Shown here piece after piece: positions 23,027-32,217 of a DNA stretch of 64,000 nucleotides (position 1 is the first letter of the stretch; each line of letters opens with the position of its first letter). The translations under genes were made by a program, and so were the position numbers. The DNA comes from Rivibacter subsaxonicus (GTDB taxonomy: Bacteria > Pseudomonadota > Gammaproteobacteria > Burkholderiales > Burkholderiaceae_C). The notes beneath the pieces were generated by a model. It did no database searches, had not been told where the DNA came from, and saw nothing but the letters and a program-made list of their open reading frames with translations. The stretch lies in contig NZ_SHKP01000006.1 of NCBI RefSeq assembly GCF_004217215.1, positions 62,001 through 126,000 on the forward strand. Reading direction: 5' to 3'.

Positions 23027-24235
23027 ATGAGCACCGAACTCATCGCCCACCTGCAGCAGGAGCTGGCCCAGACCCGCGAAGCCGGCCTGTTCAAGAGCGA
23101 GCGCGTGATCGCCACGCCGCAGGGCGCGGTCGTGCGCACTGCCGACGGCCGCGAGCTGATCAACCTCTGCGCCAACAACTACCTCGGCCTGTCCTCGCAC
23201 CCGCGGGTGGTGGCGGCGGCCCACGAGGCCCTGCGCACGCATGGCTACGGCATGAGCTCGGTGCGCTTCATCTGTGGCACGCAGGACCTGCACAAGCAGC
23301 TCGAGGCGCGCATCGCGCAATTCCTCGGCACCGAGGATGCGATCCTCTACGCCGCCGCCTTCGACGCCAACGGCGGCCTGTTCGAGCCGCTGCTCGGCGA
23401 GCAGGACGCGATCATCAGCGACGAGCTCAACCATGCCTCGATCATCGACGGCATCCGCCTGTGCAAGGCCAAGCGCTGGCGCTACAAGCACAACGACATG
23501 GCCGACCTCGAGCGCTGCCTGCGCGAGGCCTCCGAATCGGGCGCGCGCTTCAAGCTCGTGTTCACCGACGGCGTGTTCTCGATGGACGGCACGGTGGCGC
23601 AGCTCGACAGGATCCGTGCGCTGTGCGACCAGCATGGCGCGCTGCTCGGCGTCGACGAATGCCATGCCTCCGGCTTCATGGGCGCCACCGGCCGCGGCAC
23701 GCACGAGCACCGCGGCTTGCTGATGGGCGGCAAGAGCCGGGTCGACATCATCACCGGCACGCTCGGCAAGGCGCTCGGCGGCGCCTCGGGCGGCTTCACC
23801 GCCGGCCCGCGCGAGGTGGTCGAGCTGTTGCGCCAGCGCTCGCGGCCCTATCTTTTCTCCAACACGCTGATGCCGGCGATCGCGGGTGCCTCGCTGGCGG
23901 TGCTCGACCTGATCAGCGAGAGCACCGCGCTGCGCGACAAGCTGGAAGTCAACACGCGCTGGTTCCGCCAGGCCATCACCGAGGCCGGCTTCGAGATCAA
24001 GCCCGGCGACCATCCGATCGTGCCGATCATGGTCTACGACGCGGTCAAGGCGCAGCAGCTCTCGGCCCGATTGCTCGAGCTCGGCGTCTATGCGGTCGGT
24101 TTCTTCTTCCCCGTCGTGCCCAAGGGGCAGGCGCGCATCCGTACCCAGCTCTCGGCCGCGCACGAGCCCGAGCAACTGCAGCGCGCGGTCGCCGCATTCC
24201 GCCAGGCCGGCCTCGAACTCGGCCTGGTCAAGTGA
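23027..24235 (+). CDS. kbl: 2-amino-3-ketobutyrate coenzyme A ligase
   Basis: Kbl (402 aa) is a PLP enzyme of the alpha-oxoamine synthase family that cleaves 2-amino-3-ketobutyrate with CoA to glycine and acetyl-CoA. Family features are LINLCANNYLGLSSHP, GYGMSSVRFICGTQ, DECHASGFMGATGRGT and the PLP lysine in ITGTLGKALGGASGG. It forms an operon with the threonine dehydrogenase gene 13 bp downstream, completing the threonine-to-glycine route. Confidence 0.96.
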   Translation: MSTELIAHLQQELAQTREAGLFKSERVIATPQGAVVRTADGRELINLCANNYLGLSSHPRVVAAAHEALRTHGYGMSSVRFICGTQDLHKQLEARIAQFLGTEDAILYAAAFDANGGLFEPLLGEQDAIISDELNHASIIDGIRLCKAKRWRYKHNDMADLERCLREASESGARFKLVFTDGVFSMDGTVAQLDRIRALCDQHGALLGVDECHASGFMGATGRGTHEHRGLLMGGKSRVDIITGTLGKALGGASGGFTAGPREVVELLRQRSRPYLFSNTLMPAIAGASLAVLDLISESTALRDKLEVNTRWFRQAITEAGFEIKPGDHPIVPIMVYDAVKAQQLSARLLELGVYAVGFFFPVVPKGQARIRTQLSAAHEPEQLQRAVAAFRQAGLELGLVK

Positions 24236-24248
24236 GGAGCAAGCAGAG

Positions 24249-25211
24249 ATGAACCACAAGCCCACCCGCATCCTGCTGATCGGCGCCAACGGCCAGCTCG
24301 GCACCGAACTGAGCGAGGCGCTGGCGCAGCGCCACGGCGTTGCCAACGTGATCGCCAGCGACATCGCGCCGACCTCGGCGTCGACGCTGCCCGGCCTGCG
24401 CTACGAGCGCATCGACGCGCTCGACCGCGAGGCCATCGAGCACGAGATCGAGCGCCATGGCATCACGCAGGTCTGGCTGCTGGCGGCGGCGCTGTCGGCG
24501 CGCGGCGAGCAGCATCCGGCCTGGGCCTGGAACCTCAACATGAAGAGCCTGCTCAACGTGCTCGAGCTGGCCAAGGACAAGGGGCTGCGCGTGTTCTGGC
24601 CCAGCTCGATCGCCGCCTTCGGCCCGGGCACGCCGCAGCAGAACACGCCACAGGCGACCGTGATGGACCCGGGCACCATCTACGGCATCAGCAAGCTGGC
24701 CGGCGAGGGCTGGTGTCGCTGGTATCACGAGAAGCATGGCGTCGACGTGCGCAGCCTGCGCTATCCGGGACTGATCAGCCACCGCACCTTGCCCGGCGGC
24801 GGCACCACCGACTACGCGATCGACATCTTCCACGCGGCCCGGCGCGACGGCCGCTACACCTCGTTCCTCGCCGCCGACACGCGCCTGCCGATGATGCACA
24901 TGCCCGACGCGGTGCGCGCCACGATCGAGTTGATGGAGGCGCCGGCCGAGGCGATCCGCGAGCGCGGCTCCTACAACCTTGCCGGTCTGAGCTTCACGCC
25001 GGCCGAGCTGGCGGCGGCGATCCGCCGGCGCCTGCCGAGCTTCGCGATCGACTACGCGCCCGACTTCCGCCAGGCCATCGCCGCCAGCTGGCCGCAGTCG
25101 ATCGACGACAGCGTCGCGCGCGCCGACTGGGGCTGGCAGCCGGCCTTCGGTCTCGACGAACTGGTCGACGACATGCTGGCCAACATCCGGCCGGTGGCGC
25201 AGGCGGCGTGA
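24249..25211 (+). CDS. L-threonine 3-dehydrogenase, short-chain (epimerase-like) type
   Basis: The 320-residue protein is an extended short-chain dehydrogenase: ILLIGANGQLGTEL binds NAD, and YGISK is the Tyr-X3-Lys catalytic pair. Similarity to UDP-glucose epimerase-like proteins plus its position after kbl points to the SDR form of threonine dehydrogenase, which oxidises threonine to 2-amino-3-ketobutyrate. This differs from zinc-dependent Tdh of E. coli. The ATG at 24249 follows AAGCAGAG. Confidence 0.88.
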   Translation: MNHKPTRILLIGANGQLGTELSEALAQRHGVANVIASDIAPTSASTLPGLRYERIDALDREAIEHEIERHGITQVWLLAAALSARGEQHPAWAWNLNMKSLLNVLELAKDKGLRVFWPSSIAAFGPGTPQQNTPQATVMDPGTIYGISKLAGEGWCRWYHEKHGVDVRSLRYPGLISHRTLPGGGTTDYAIDIFHAARRDGRYTSFLAADTRLPMMHMPDAVRATIELMEAPAEAIRERGSYNLAGLSFTPAELAAAIRRRLPSFAIDYAPDFRQAIAASWPQSIDDSVARADWGWQPAFGLDELVDDMLANIRPVAQAA

Positions 25212-25287
25212 GCCACTGGGCAACGGCGGTCGCCAGGGCCCAAACCATCGGCCTGCAAGGCGGCAGGCGCCGGTCGACAATCGACCG

Positions 25288-26097
25288 ATGACCACTCGAC
25301 GCCTCCTGCTCAACCAGAGTGCCGCGCTCGCGGCCAGCGCCCTCCTGCTGCCGCGGCCGGCTTTCGCGCAGACCGCGACCGGCGCTTGGCCGCAACGCGC
25401 CTTCGAGGCGCGCAACATCGCCGAGGTGCTCAAGGCGCTCGGCGCCACCGGTCCGGCGCTGCCGAGCAAGGAGCTCACGCTGCAGGCGCCCGATCTCTCT
25501 GAAGACGGCGCGCTGGTGCCGTTGCAGCTCTCGAGCACCTTGCCCGGCGTGCGGCAACTGGCGCTGCTGGTCGAGCGCAACCCGGGGCTGCTGTCGGCCG
25601 TCTTCACCCTGAGCGATGCGGTCGAGCCCACGGTTTCGCTGCGCATCAAGATGCAGGAGTCGTCGAACGTGCACGCGCTGGCGCTGCTGGCCGACGGCCG
25701 CGCCTTCGTCGCCACGCGAGAGGTGAGGGTCACCGCCGGTGGCTGCGCCGGCGGCACCGACCCCGACGCGGTGAAGAACCCGGCCGCGATCCCGATCAAG
25801 ATGCGCGCCCAGGCGTCCGCCGGCAAGGGCACCGTGGTGCGCGCGCTGCTGAGTCACGAGATGGAAAGCGGCCAGCGCAAGGACGAGCAGGGCCGCGTGA
25901 TCCCGGCTTGGCACATCACCGAGTTCAGCGCGCGGCTCAACGGCCATCCGGTGCTCGGCGCATGGTGGGGGCCGGCGGTCTCGCGCAACCCATTCCTGCA
26001 GTTCACGCTGAAGAACGCGAAGACCGGCGACCGGCTCGCGCTCGCCTGGGTCGACAACCGGGGCGAGCGGCGCAGCGACGAGGCGACTGTGGGCTGA
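25288..26097 (+). CDS. SoxY-SoxZ fusion sulfur carrier protein
   Basis: The 269-residue product begins with a twin-arginine-like signal (TTRRLLLNQSAALAASALLL, ending AFA-Q), so it is periplasmic. Residues ~35-160 form a SoxY-like domain ending in GGCAGG with Cys153, the residue that carries sulfur intermediates in SoxY. Residues ~170-269 are SoxZ-like (PIKMRAQASAGKGTVVRALL, PFLQFTLKNAKTGDRLALAW). Normally these are two proteins. Known fused forms include a class associated with quinoprotein dehydrogenases, and the next gene is a PQQ-type propeller protein. Whether it serves thiosulfate oxidation or the quinoprotein is unresolved; soxXABCD are not in the window. Confidence 0.85.
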   Translation: MTTRRLLLNQSAALAASALLLPRPAFAQTATGAWPQRAFEARNIAEVLKALGATGPALPSKELTLQAPDLSEDGALVPLQLSSTLPGVRQLALLVERNPGLLSAVFTLSDAVEPTVSLRIKMQESSNVHALALLADGRAFVATREVRVTAGGCAGGTDPDAVKNPAAIPIKMRAQASAGKGTVVRALLSHEMESGQRKDEQGRVIPAWHITEFSARLNGHPVLGAWWGPAVSRNPFLQFTLKNAKTGDRLALAWVDNRGERRSDEATVG

Positions 26098-26422
26098 GGC
26101 CGCAGGCAGGCGGCGAGTAACGCCGCCGATCTCACGCGACGCGGCGCGTTGGCGCGAAAGCGCAAGTTCAGCTGTGGTGTGACTAACCCGAGCCCGAACT
26201 CGGGCATCGTCGCCCCGGGCTATGACTTGCGGTGCATAGGTCGGGTCCGCAGAATCAAGCGTTGCTCATGCTGCCATCGTCAGATCGCGCGGTATCGATC
26301 GCCATCTCCCTCCGAGTTCAACGGTTCGCGCCAGGCGGCGCATCGGTCGCCTGCGGCGACTTCGGCACCTACCTGGGCCGAGGCTCGCGTCGATCCCGAT
26401 GCGTCGTTTGAGGAGAGCGCTG
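26098..26422. other. Intergenic region with two hairpins
   Basis: No gene is supported here. GGCGGCG/CGCCGCC (26109-26127) forms a hairpin 12 bp after the SoxYZ stop but without a T-run, a possible weak terminator. CCCGAG-N6-CTCGGG (26187-26204) forms another. The rest shows no clear promoter; the region presumably contains the start signals for the PQQ gene. Confidence 0.4.
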
Positions 26423-28045
26423 ATGAGGAAGCAGAAGCTGTCGATCGTGGCCCTCGGGGCCTTCATGGGTCTGATGGCGTGTGGCTCGCCGGTGCTTGCC
26501 GAACCGGGCTGGGCCGCCGCCGGCAACGACCTGAAGAACTCGCGTTTCCAGGCCGACGAGACACGCATCACCGCCAAGACGGTTGGCGGACTCCAGCTGA
26601 AATGGTCGCTGACCACCACCGGCGACGTGACGGCCAATCCGGCCGTCGAAGGCCAGTACCTCTACTTCCCCGACTCGGCCGGCTTTCTCTACAAGGTCGA
26701 CCGTATCACCGGCGCCCTTGTCTGGAAGCGGCCGATCTCCGACTACACCGGCATCGCCGGCGACTTTGCACGTGCCACCCCGGCCATCGCCGGCAACGCG
26801 CTGATCCTGGGCAACCAGAGTGGCAAGTTTCTCGGCACCGCCTTCGGGCAGCCGAATCCGCAGCCGGCGCGTGTCTTCGCTGTCGACAAGGCGAGCGGCA
26901 ATCCGCTCTGGTCCACGCAGGTCGACACGACCGCGCTGTCATTCGTAACCCACTCGGCCATCGTCGCCAACGGTACCGCCTTCGTCGGCACCGCGTCGAA
27001 CGAAGAATTGGTCGCGGCCTTCGTGCCGCCGGAATACTGGCAATGGCAGTTCCGCGGCAGCGTGGTGGCGCTGGACGTCGCGACCGGCGCGATCAAGTGG
27101 CAGACCTACACCGTGCCCGCCGGCTACTTCGGCGGCGCGGTCTGGGGCAGCACCGGCGCCGTGGACATCAAGAGCAACCAGGTGTTCATGGCCACCGGCA
27201 ACAACTATGCGGTGCCGAAGATCGTGCTCGAGTGCCTCGGCGGCGGCGGCACCGCGGCCGCCTGCATGAGCGCCGACAACCACTTCGATTCGATCATCGC
27301 GATGGACATGACCACCGGCGCCGTGAAGTGGGCCGGGCGCGGCCTGCCGCCGGACGTGTGGAACGTGGCCTGCGGGCTCAACACGCCGGGCTTCACCGTC
27401 GGACCATGGTTCCCCGGCGTCTACGGTAACTGCCCGAACGGCAACCCGGCCACTGCCGGCCCCGACTACGACTTCGCGCAGGGGCCGATATGGCTGGGCG
27501 GCGGGCTGGTCGGCGCGGGCCAGAAGAGCGGCATGTTCTGGGCCTTCGACCACAAGACCGGCGCACTGGCCTGGTCCACCCAGGTCGCGCCGGGCGGTGT
27601 CACCGGCGGACTGCAATGGGGATCGGCGACCGATGGCAACCGCATCTTCGTCGCGGTCGCCAACAGCGGGCCCTCGTCGGCCGGCGGCGGTGTCGGTGCG
27701 CTGCCGTGGACTCTGAAGGACGGCAGCGTCACGACGGCCGGTGGCTGGGCGGCGCTCGACCGCAAGACGGGCGCGGTGCTGTGGACCACCAAGGATCCCA
27801 TGGGCAGCCGTTCCGAAGCTGCCGTGAGCGCCGCCAACGACGTGGTGTTCGGCTGCAACCTGGCCTTAGGCGCTGGCACGATGTACGCACTCAACGCCAA
27901 GTCGGGCCAGGTTCTCTGGTCCTACAACAGCGGTGCTCCCTGCAACGCCGGCCCGTCGATCGTCGACGGCATGGTGTACTGGGGCAGCGGCACATTCATC
28001 AGCCCCGGTGGGCCGCAGAAGGTCTTTGCCTTCGGTCTGAACTGA
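26423..28045 (+). CDS. PQQ-type beta-propeller protein, polyvinyl-alcohol-dehydrogenase-like
   Basis: The 540-residue exported protein contains repeated propeller blades (FLYKVDRITGALVWKRP, VFAVDKASGNPLWSTQ, VVALDVATGAIKWQT, MYALNAKSGQVLWSY) of the PQQ-dependent dehydrogenase type. Its blade arrangement resembles polyvinyl alcohol dehydrogenase, but no CxxCH heme motif is present, so electrons would need a separate cytochrome. The signal could be a lipobox (LMAC) or a type I site (VLA-EPG). The ATG at 26423 follows GAGGAGAG, better than an ATG eight codons upstream. The substrate is unknown; it follows SoxYZ. Confidence 0.8.
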   Translation: MRKQKLSIVALGAFMGLMACGSPVLAEPGWAAAGNDLKNSRFQADETRITAKTVGGLQLKWSLTTTGDVTANPAVEGQYLYFPDSAGFLYKVDRITGALVWKRPISDYTGIAGDFARATPAIAGNALILGNQSGKFLGTAFGQPNPQPARVFAVDKASGNPLWSTQVDTTALSFVTHSAIVANGTAFVGTASNEELVAAFVPPEYWQWQFRGSVVALDVATGAIKWQTYTVPAGYFGGAVWGSTGAVDIKSNQVFMATGNNYAVPKIVLECLGGGGTAAACMSADNHFDSIIAMDMTTGAVKWAGRGLPPDVWNVACGLNTPGFTVGPWFPGVYGNCPNGNPATAGPDYDFAQGPIWLGGGLVGAGQKSGMFWAFDHKTGALAWSTQVAPGGVTGGLQWGSATDGNRIFVAVANSGPSSAGGGVGALPWTLKDGSVTTAGGWAALDRKTGAVLWTTKDPMGSRSEAAVSAANDVVFGCNLALGAGTMYALNAKSGQVLWSYNSGAPCNAGPSIVDGMVYWGSGTFISPGGPQKVFAFGLN

Positions 28046-28068
28046 AGGCTTGACTCGAGTCAGCTGAC

Positions 28069-28098
28069 GCCGGCGGGTGCCACAAGGCAGCCGCCGGC
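28069..28098. terminator. Hairpin between convergent genes
   Basis: GCCGGCGG (28069-28076) pairs with CCGCCGGC (28091-28098) across a 14-nt loop, between the stops of the PQQ gene and the flavocytochrome gene. A 12-bp perfect palindrome TGACTCGAGTCA sits just before it at 28051-28062. No T-run is present, so termination is only suggested. Confidence 0.4.
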
Positions 28099-28112
28099 GC
28101 AGCGCTCGTTCG

Positions 28113-29411
28113 TCAGCCCAGCGAATCCGCCCAGATGTTCCTCGCCCAACCCTTGGCGTAGAGCGCCTCCACCGCCGATCGCTCGGCCGACACGCCGCCC
28201 GAGCCGGCCACGGTCTTGAAGGTTTTTTCGGCGGCATCGAAGGCGTGCACGCTGGCGACGTGGATCACCAACTCGTCGCCGACGAAGCTGTAGCAGGTGT
28301 TGGTCAGCATCGGCCGCGGGTTGATCTCCCAGCCCGAGAGCTGGGCCACGATCGCCGCGGCCGCCACCTTGGCATGCGAGTTCGCCATGTGGCCGCTCTT
28401 GGGCATCAGCGGCGCGATCTGGATCGAGTCGCCGACAACAAAGATGTCCTTGGCCGCCGTGGCCTCGAAGCTCTGGTAGTTCACGCCGACCCAGCGCGCG
28501 TTGCTGTTGGCCAGCCCGGTGTCGACCGCGATGCGGCCGGCGCGCATCGGTGGCAGCACGTTGAGCACGTCGGCCTTGACGTCTTCCTGCACCTCGAACT
28601 TGATCGCACCGCCCTTGGCGTCCACCGCCACCGTCTTGTGCTGCGGTCGGTACTCGACCATGCCCGGGTAGAGCTCGGCCCAGGCCTTCTTGAACAGCGG
28701 TCCCTTGGAGGTGACGTCGGGGTTGGCGTCGAGGATCAGGACCTTCGACTTCGGCTTCTCGCGCTTGAAGTAGGCCGCCACCATGCAGGCCCGCTCGTAG
28801 GGCCCGGGTGGGCAGCGGTAGGGCGCCTCGGGGATGGTGATCGCATAGGTGCCGCCGTCGCGCATCGCCTGCAGCTGGCGGAACAGGGCCTCGGTCTCCG
28901 GGCCCGCCTTCCAGGCCTGCAACACCTGGCCGCTCTGCTGGGCCGCGGCGAGGCCTTCGACGCGGTCGAACATCAGCTCGATGCCGGGCGAGAGCACCAG
29001 CTTGTCGTAGCGGATCGAGGCGCCGCCGGCCAGCGTGACGGTCTTGGCGGCAGGGTCGATGCGGCTGGCGCGGTCGCGCACCAGCTTCACGCCGTGGCGG
29101 CGTTGCAGCGCCTCGTAGGACACGGTGAGATCGCCGAGCTTGCCGGTGCCGGCCAGCACCAGGTTGCTCAGCGGACAGGAGATGAAGGCCGCCTCGGGCT
29201 CGACCAGCACCACGTCGATCTTGTGGTCCGACAGCAAGCGCACGTACTTGGCGGCGGTGGCGCCGCCGTAGCCGCCGCCGATCACCACCACCTTGGCGCT
29301 GGCGGGCACCGCGGAGCCGGTGGCGCAGCCGGTCAGCGTCGTCAACAGGCCGGCGCCGGTCAAGCCACCCAGGCCCGCGCCGAGGATCATCTGTCTGCGT
29401 TGGATCGTCAT
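28113..29411 (-). CDS. Sulfide dehydrogenase flavoprotein (FccB-like)
   Basis: The 432-residue protein matches the flavin subunit of flavocytochrome c sulfide dehydrogenase. A twin-arginine signal (IQRRQMILGAGLGG) precedes the FAD-binding VVVIGGGYGGATAAKYV. Features of the family are FISCPLSNLVLAG with one redox cysteine, YRCPPGPYERACM, and the C-terminal FCSD domain around NTCYSFVGDELVIHV. It would oxidise sulfide or a related sulfur species in the periplasm and pass electrons to the cytochrome encoded by the gene just upstream in the operon (10 bp spacing). Confidence 0.88.
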   Translation of the reverse strand: MTIQRRQMILGAGLGGLTGAGLLTTLTGCATGSAVPASAKVVVIGGGYGGATAAKYVRLLSDHKIDVVLVEPEAAFISCPLSNLVLAGTGKLGDLTVSYEALQRRHGVKLVRDRASRIDPAAKTVTLAGGASIRYDKLVLSPGIELMFDRVEGLAAAQQSGQVLQAWKAGPETEALFRQLQAMRDGGTYAITIPEAPYRCPPGPYERACMVAAYFKREKPKSKVLILDANPDVTSKGPLFKKAWAELYPGMVEYRPQHKTVAVDAKGGAIKFEVQEDVKADVLNVLPPMRAGRIAVDTGLANSNARWVGVNYQSFEATAAKDIFVVGDSIQIAPLMPKSGHMANSHAKVAAAAIVAQLSGWEINPRPMLTNTCYSFVGDELVIHVASVHAFDAAEKTFKTVAGSGGVSAERSAVEALYAKGWARNIWADSLG

Positions 29412-29421
29412 CGCGTGCTCC

Positions 29422-29769
29422 TCACTTCGGCTGGGCCGCAAAGTAGGCCGCCAGCGCGGCGATCTGCTCGTCGCTGTAGCCCTTGGCGAGCTGGTGCATC
29501 ACGGTGGCCGGGCGCTTGCCGTCCCTGAAGGCCTTCATCTGCTCGATGAAGTAGGCCTCGGGCATGCCGGCCAGGCTGACCATCGCTTGCCCGGCGACGG
29601 CCCGGCCGTCGGTGCCATGGCAGTTGGCGCAGGTCGCGGCCAGGCTCCGCGCGTAGAGGGCCTGGGTCGGCGTGGTCTGTGCGTGCAGCGGCAGCGCGGA
29701 GGTCAGCAGCAACAACAACGGCGCGAGGCGAGCGATGGCCACGCGCGGCAGGGCCAGGGGGTGGATCAC
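29422..29769 (-). CDS. Class I c-type cytochrome (FccA-like partner)
   Basis: This 115-residue monoheme cytochrome has a signal peptide (VAIARLAPLLLLLTSALPLHA) and the heme motif CANCH (Cys47, Cys50, His51); the axial Met is likely in AMVSLAGM or in the VMHQLAKG region. The start is taken as GTG at 29769 because AAGGAGA lies 7 nt before it; upstream ATGs in the frame have no binding site. It is the probable electron acceptor of the FccB-like protein immediately downstream. Confidence 0.85.
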   Translation of the reverse strand: MIHPLALPRVAIARLAPLLLLLTSALPLHAQTTPTQALYARSLAATCANCHGTDGRAVAGQAMVSLAGMPEAYFIEQMKAFRDGKRPATVMHQLAKGYSDEQIAALAAYFAAQPK

Positions 29770-29884
29770 GGTCGGTCTCCTTGTTGTCTGACTCTTGTGG
29801 GCGGTCATGGCCACCGCAGTGGATGGCCGCTGCGCCGGCCACGGCATCATGGCACCGGGTCGGGCCTCGTGTGCGACCACTTGC

Positions 29885-31009
29885 TCATGAGCTTATGTGC
29901 TCGCGTTCGATGCGCCAGCTCTGGTAGCGCAGTGCCAGCCAGGCACCGAGTCCGAACCCGGCGCAGGCGATGAAGGCGCCGACCGCCAGCAGCGAGAGGC
30001 CGCTGACGCCCTGGCCCAGGGTGCAGCCGAGTGCGGTCACGCCGCCGGCGCCCATCAGCAGGGCACCGACGAGGTGATGGGCCAGGTCGCCGGCCTCGGC
30101 AAAGCTCTCCCACTGGAATTCGCGCGCGGCCAGCGCGGCGGCGGCGCTGCCGAGCGGGATGCCGATGGCGGTCGCGATGCCGAAGGCCAACGTCGTGTTG
30201 CGGTCGGTCCAGAGCGTCAGCAGGTCGATCGAGTAGGCCAGCGGCGCGACGAAGCTCAGGCCCTCGGGCCGGCGCGAACTGGTCGCCAGCCAGGCTGGCT
30301 CGAGCGTCGCGGGATGCTCGGCAACGAAGCCGAGGTGACCGGTCAGGAACCAGGCGCCGACCACCAGCGCGCCGATCCCGGCGCCGCCGAGCAGCGCAGG
30401 GCGGTCGCCGCGGAAACGCCGGTCGCGCAGGATCCAGAAGCCGAGCAGCGCGCCCAGGACCAGCGTCAGCAGCGGCCGCAACAGCGCCTCGGCTGCCAGG
30501 CCGCTGCGCGCCAGCCAGGCCGGCAGGTCCTGCGGCCCGGCCAGCGACAGCGCGAAGGCGTCGAGCCACTCGATGCGCAGGGGCGCCAGCACGCCGCGCA
30601 GCGTCATCAGCGCCGCCAGCCCGGTCACGCCGAGCACCACCAGCGCCTTCAGGCTGCCGCTGCCCAGGCGCACCAGGTTGCGCGAGGCGCAGCCCGAGGC
30701 CAGCACCATGCCGAAGCCGAACAGCGTGCCGCCGACGAGGTTCGAGGCCCAGAAGAGGCGGTGGCCGTTCTGCACCGTGCTGCGCAGGTCCACCGCGCCG
30801 GCCAGGATCAGCGCCTGGGTGCCGAGCAGCGCCACCAACGCCGCCAGCGCCCACATGCGCAGTCGCGTCGCGTCGCCGAAGGTGACGAGGTCGGCCAGCG
30901 CGCCCATCGTGCAGAAGCGGCTGCGCTGCGCCAGCGCGCCGAACAGCAGGCCGATCAGCAGGCCGCCGGCGAGCACGCTGCGGGTCAGGGTGGCGAGGTC
31001 GGGCTCCAT
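29885..31009 (-). CDS. YeeE/YedE (TsuA-like) sulfur-compound transporter
   Basis: The 374-residue membrane protein has about nine or more helices and the paired YeeE motifs: RSRFCTMGALADL with one cysteine, FGFGMVLASGCASRNLVRLG with another, and MGAGGVTALGCTLGQGVSGL with a third. These cysteines line the thiosulfate path in the known TsuA structure. Import of thiosulfate or a related ion fits the neighbouring sulfide dehydrogenase genes. The ATG at 31009 is preferred over upstream frame extension. It lies ~115 bp upstream of the cytochrome gene, same strand. Confidence 0.87.
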   Translation of the reverse strand: MEPDLATLTRSVLAGGLLIGLLFGALAQRSRFCTMGALADLVTFGDATRLRMWALAALVALLGTQALILAGAVDLRSTVQNGHRLFWASNLVGGTLFGFGMVLASGCASRNLVRLGSGSLKALVVLGVTGLAALMTLRGVLAPLRIEWLDAFALSLAGPQDLPAWLARSGLAAEALLRPLLTLVLGALLGFWILRDRRFRGDRPALLGGAGIGALVVGAWFLTGHLGFVAEHPATLEPAWLATSSRRPEGLSFVAPLAYSIDLLTLWTDRNTTLAFGIATAIGIPLGSAAAALAAREFQWESFAEAGDLAHHLVGALLMGAGGVTALGCTLGQGVSGLSLLAVGAFIACAGFGLGAWLALRYQSWRIEREHISS

Positions 31010-31082
31010 GCGGTCCGGGTCGGGTGTCGATGGATGATGAGGATAGCGGGGCGGCGCGCGGCTCGCCCTTAGGATTGGCGCC

Positions 31083-32210
31083 ATGGATCGAGTCGATGCG
31101 GTGGTGATCGGTGCCGGCGTGGTCGGCCTCGCGGTGGCGCGTGCCCTCGCGCTCTCCGGCCGCGAGACCCTGGTGCTCGAGCAGGAGAGCGCGATCGGCA
31201 CCGGCGTCAGCGCGCGCAACAGCGAGGTCATCCACGCAGGGCTCTACTACCCGACCGGGTCGCTGCGTGCGCGACTGTGCGTGGCCGGCCGGGACCGGCT
31301 CTACGCCTACTGCACCGAGCGCGGCGTCGGCCATCGCCGCAGCGGCAAGCTTGTGGTGGCGATCGATGCGCGCCAGCGCGTCGAACTCGCCGCGCTGCAG
31401 GCGCGTGCCGCCGCCAACGGCGTGCCCGGGCTGCAGTGGCTGGAGCGCGAGCAGTTGCGCATGCTGGAGCCGGTGCTCGAGGCCGAGGCCGGCTTCCTGT
31501 CGCCTGCGACCGGCATCGTCGACAGCCATGCGCTGATGCTGGCGCTGCAGGGCGATCTGGAGACCGCCGGCGGCATGGTCGCCGTGGCATCCAAGGTGCA
31601 TCGCATCGACGCGGCACGCGGGCCAGGCGGCGCGCATGTGCTGCTCAGCGGCGACAGCGAACTCGCGGCCGCAGTCGTTGTCAACGCGGCCGGGCTGGGC
31701 GCGATCGGGCTGGCCGGCCGGGTGAGCGGTTCACCGCCGGCACCCGGCTACGCAGCGCCGGTCGAGCCGACGCGCTTTGCCAAGGGCAACTATTTCTCGC
31801 TGGCGCTGCGTTCGCCGTTCTCGCGCCTGATCTACCCGCTGCCCGAGCCCGGTGGCCTCGGCGTGCACCTGACGCTCGACCTGGGCGGGCGGGCGCGCTT
31901 CGGCCCCGACGTGGAGTGGATCGAACGTGGTCCGGATGGCGGCTTCGACTACCGCGTCGATCCGGCGCGTGCGCCCGCCTTCGAGGCAGCGGTGCGGCGC
32001 TGGTGGCCCGGCCTGCCGGCCGGCGTGCTGCAGCCCGACTACAGCGGCGTGCGACCCAAGCTGGTCGGTCCCGGCGAGCCGGCACCGGACTTCCGCATCG
32101 ACGGCCCGGCCGCGCATGGCTGGCCGGGCCTGGTGCACCTGCTCGGCATCGAGTCGCCGGGGCTGACGGCCAGCCTGGCGCTGGCCGACGAGGTGCTCTC
32201 GATGCTGTGA
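31083..32210 (+). CDS. FAD-dependent oxidoreductase, L-2-hydroxyglutarate oxidase-like
   Basis: The 375-residue protein starts with [19 protein letters not shown], an FAD-binding Rossmann motif of the DAO family. [23 protein letters not shown] is characteristic of L-2-hydroxyglutarate oxidases (LhgO/YgaF), which return 2-hydroxyglutarate to 2-oxoglutarate and pass electrons to quinone. [19 protein letters not shown] and the final [14 protein letters not shown] also fit. No glaH neighbour is present, so the physiological substrate is inferred from homology only. Confidence 0.8.
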   Translation: MDRVDAVVIGAGVVGLAVARALALSGRETLVLEQESAIGTGVSARNSEVIHAGLYYPTGSLRARLCVAGRDRLYAYCTERGVGHRRSGKLVVAIDARQRVELAALQARAAANGVPGLQWLEREQLRMLEPVLEAEAGFLSPATGIVDSHALMLALQGDLETAGGMVAVASKVHRIDAARGPGGAHVLLSGDSELAAAVVVNAAGLGAIGLAGRVSGSPPAPGYAAPVEPTRFAKGNYFSLALRSPFSRLIYPLPEPGGLGVHLTLDLGGRARFGPDVEWIERGPDGGFDYRVDPARAPAFEAAVRRWWPGLPAGVLQPDYSGVRPKLVGPGEPAPDFRIDGPAAHGWPGLVHLLGIESPGLTASLALADEVLSML

Positions 32211-32217
32211 GGCCCGG

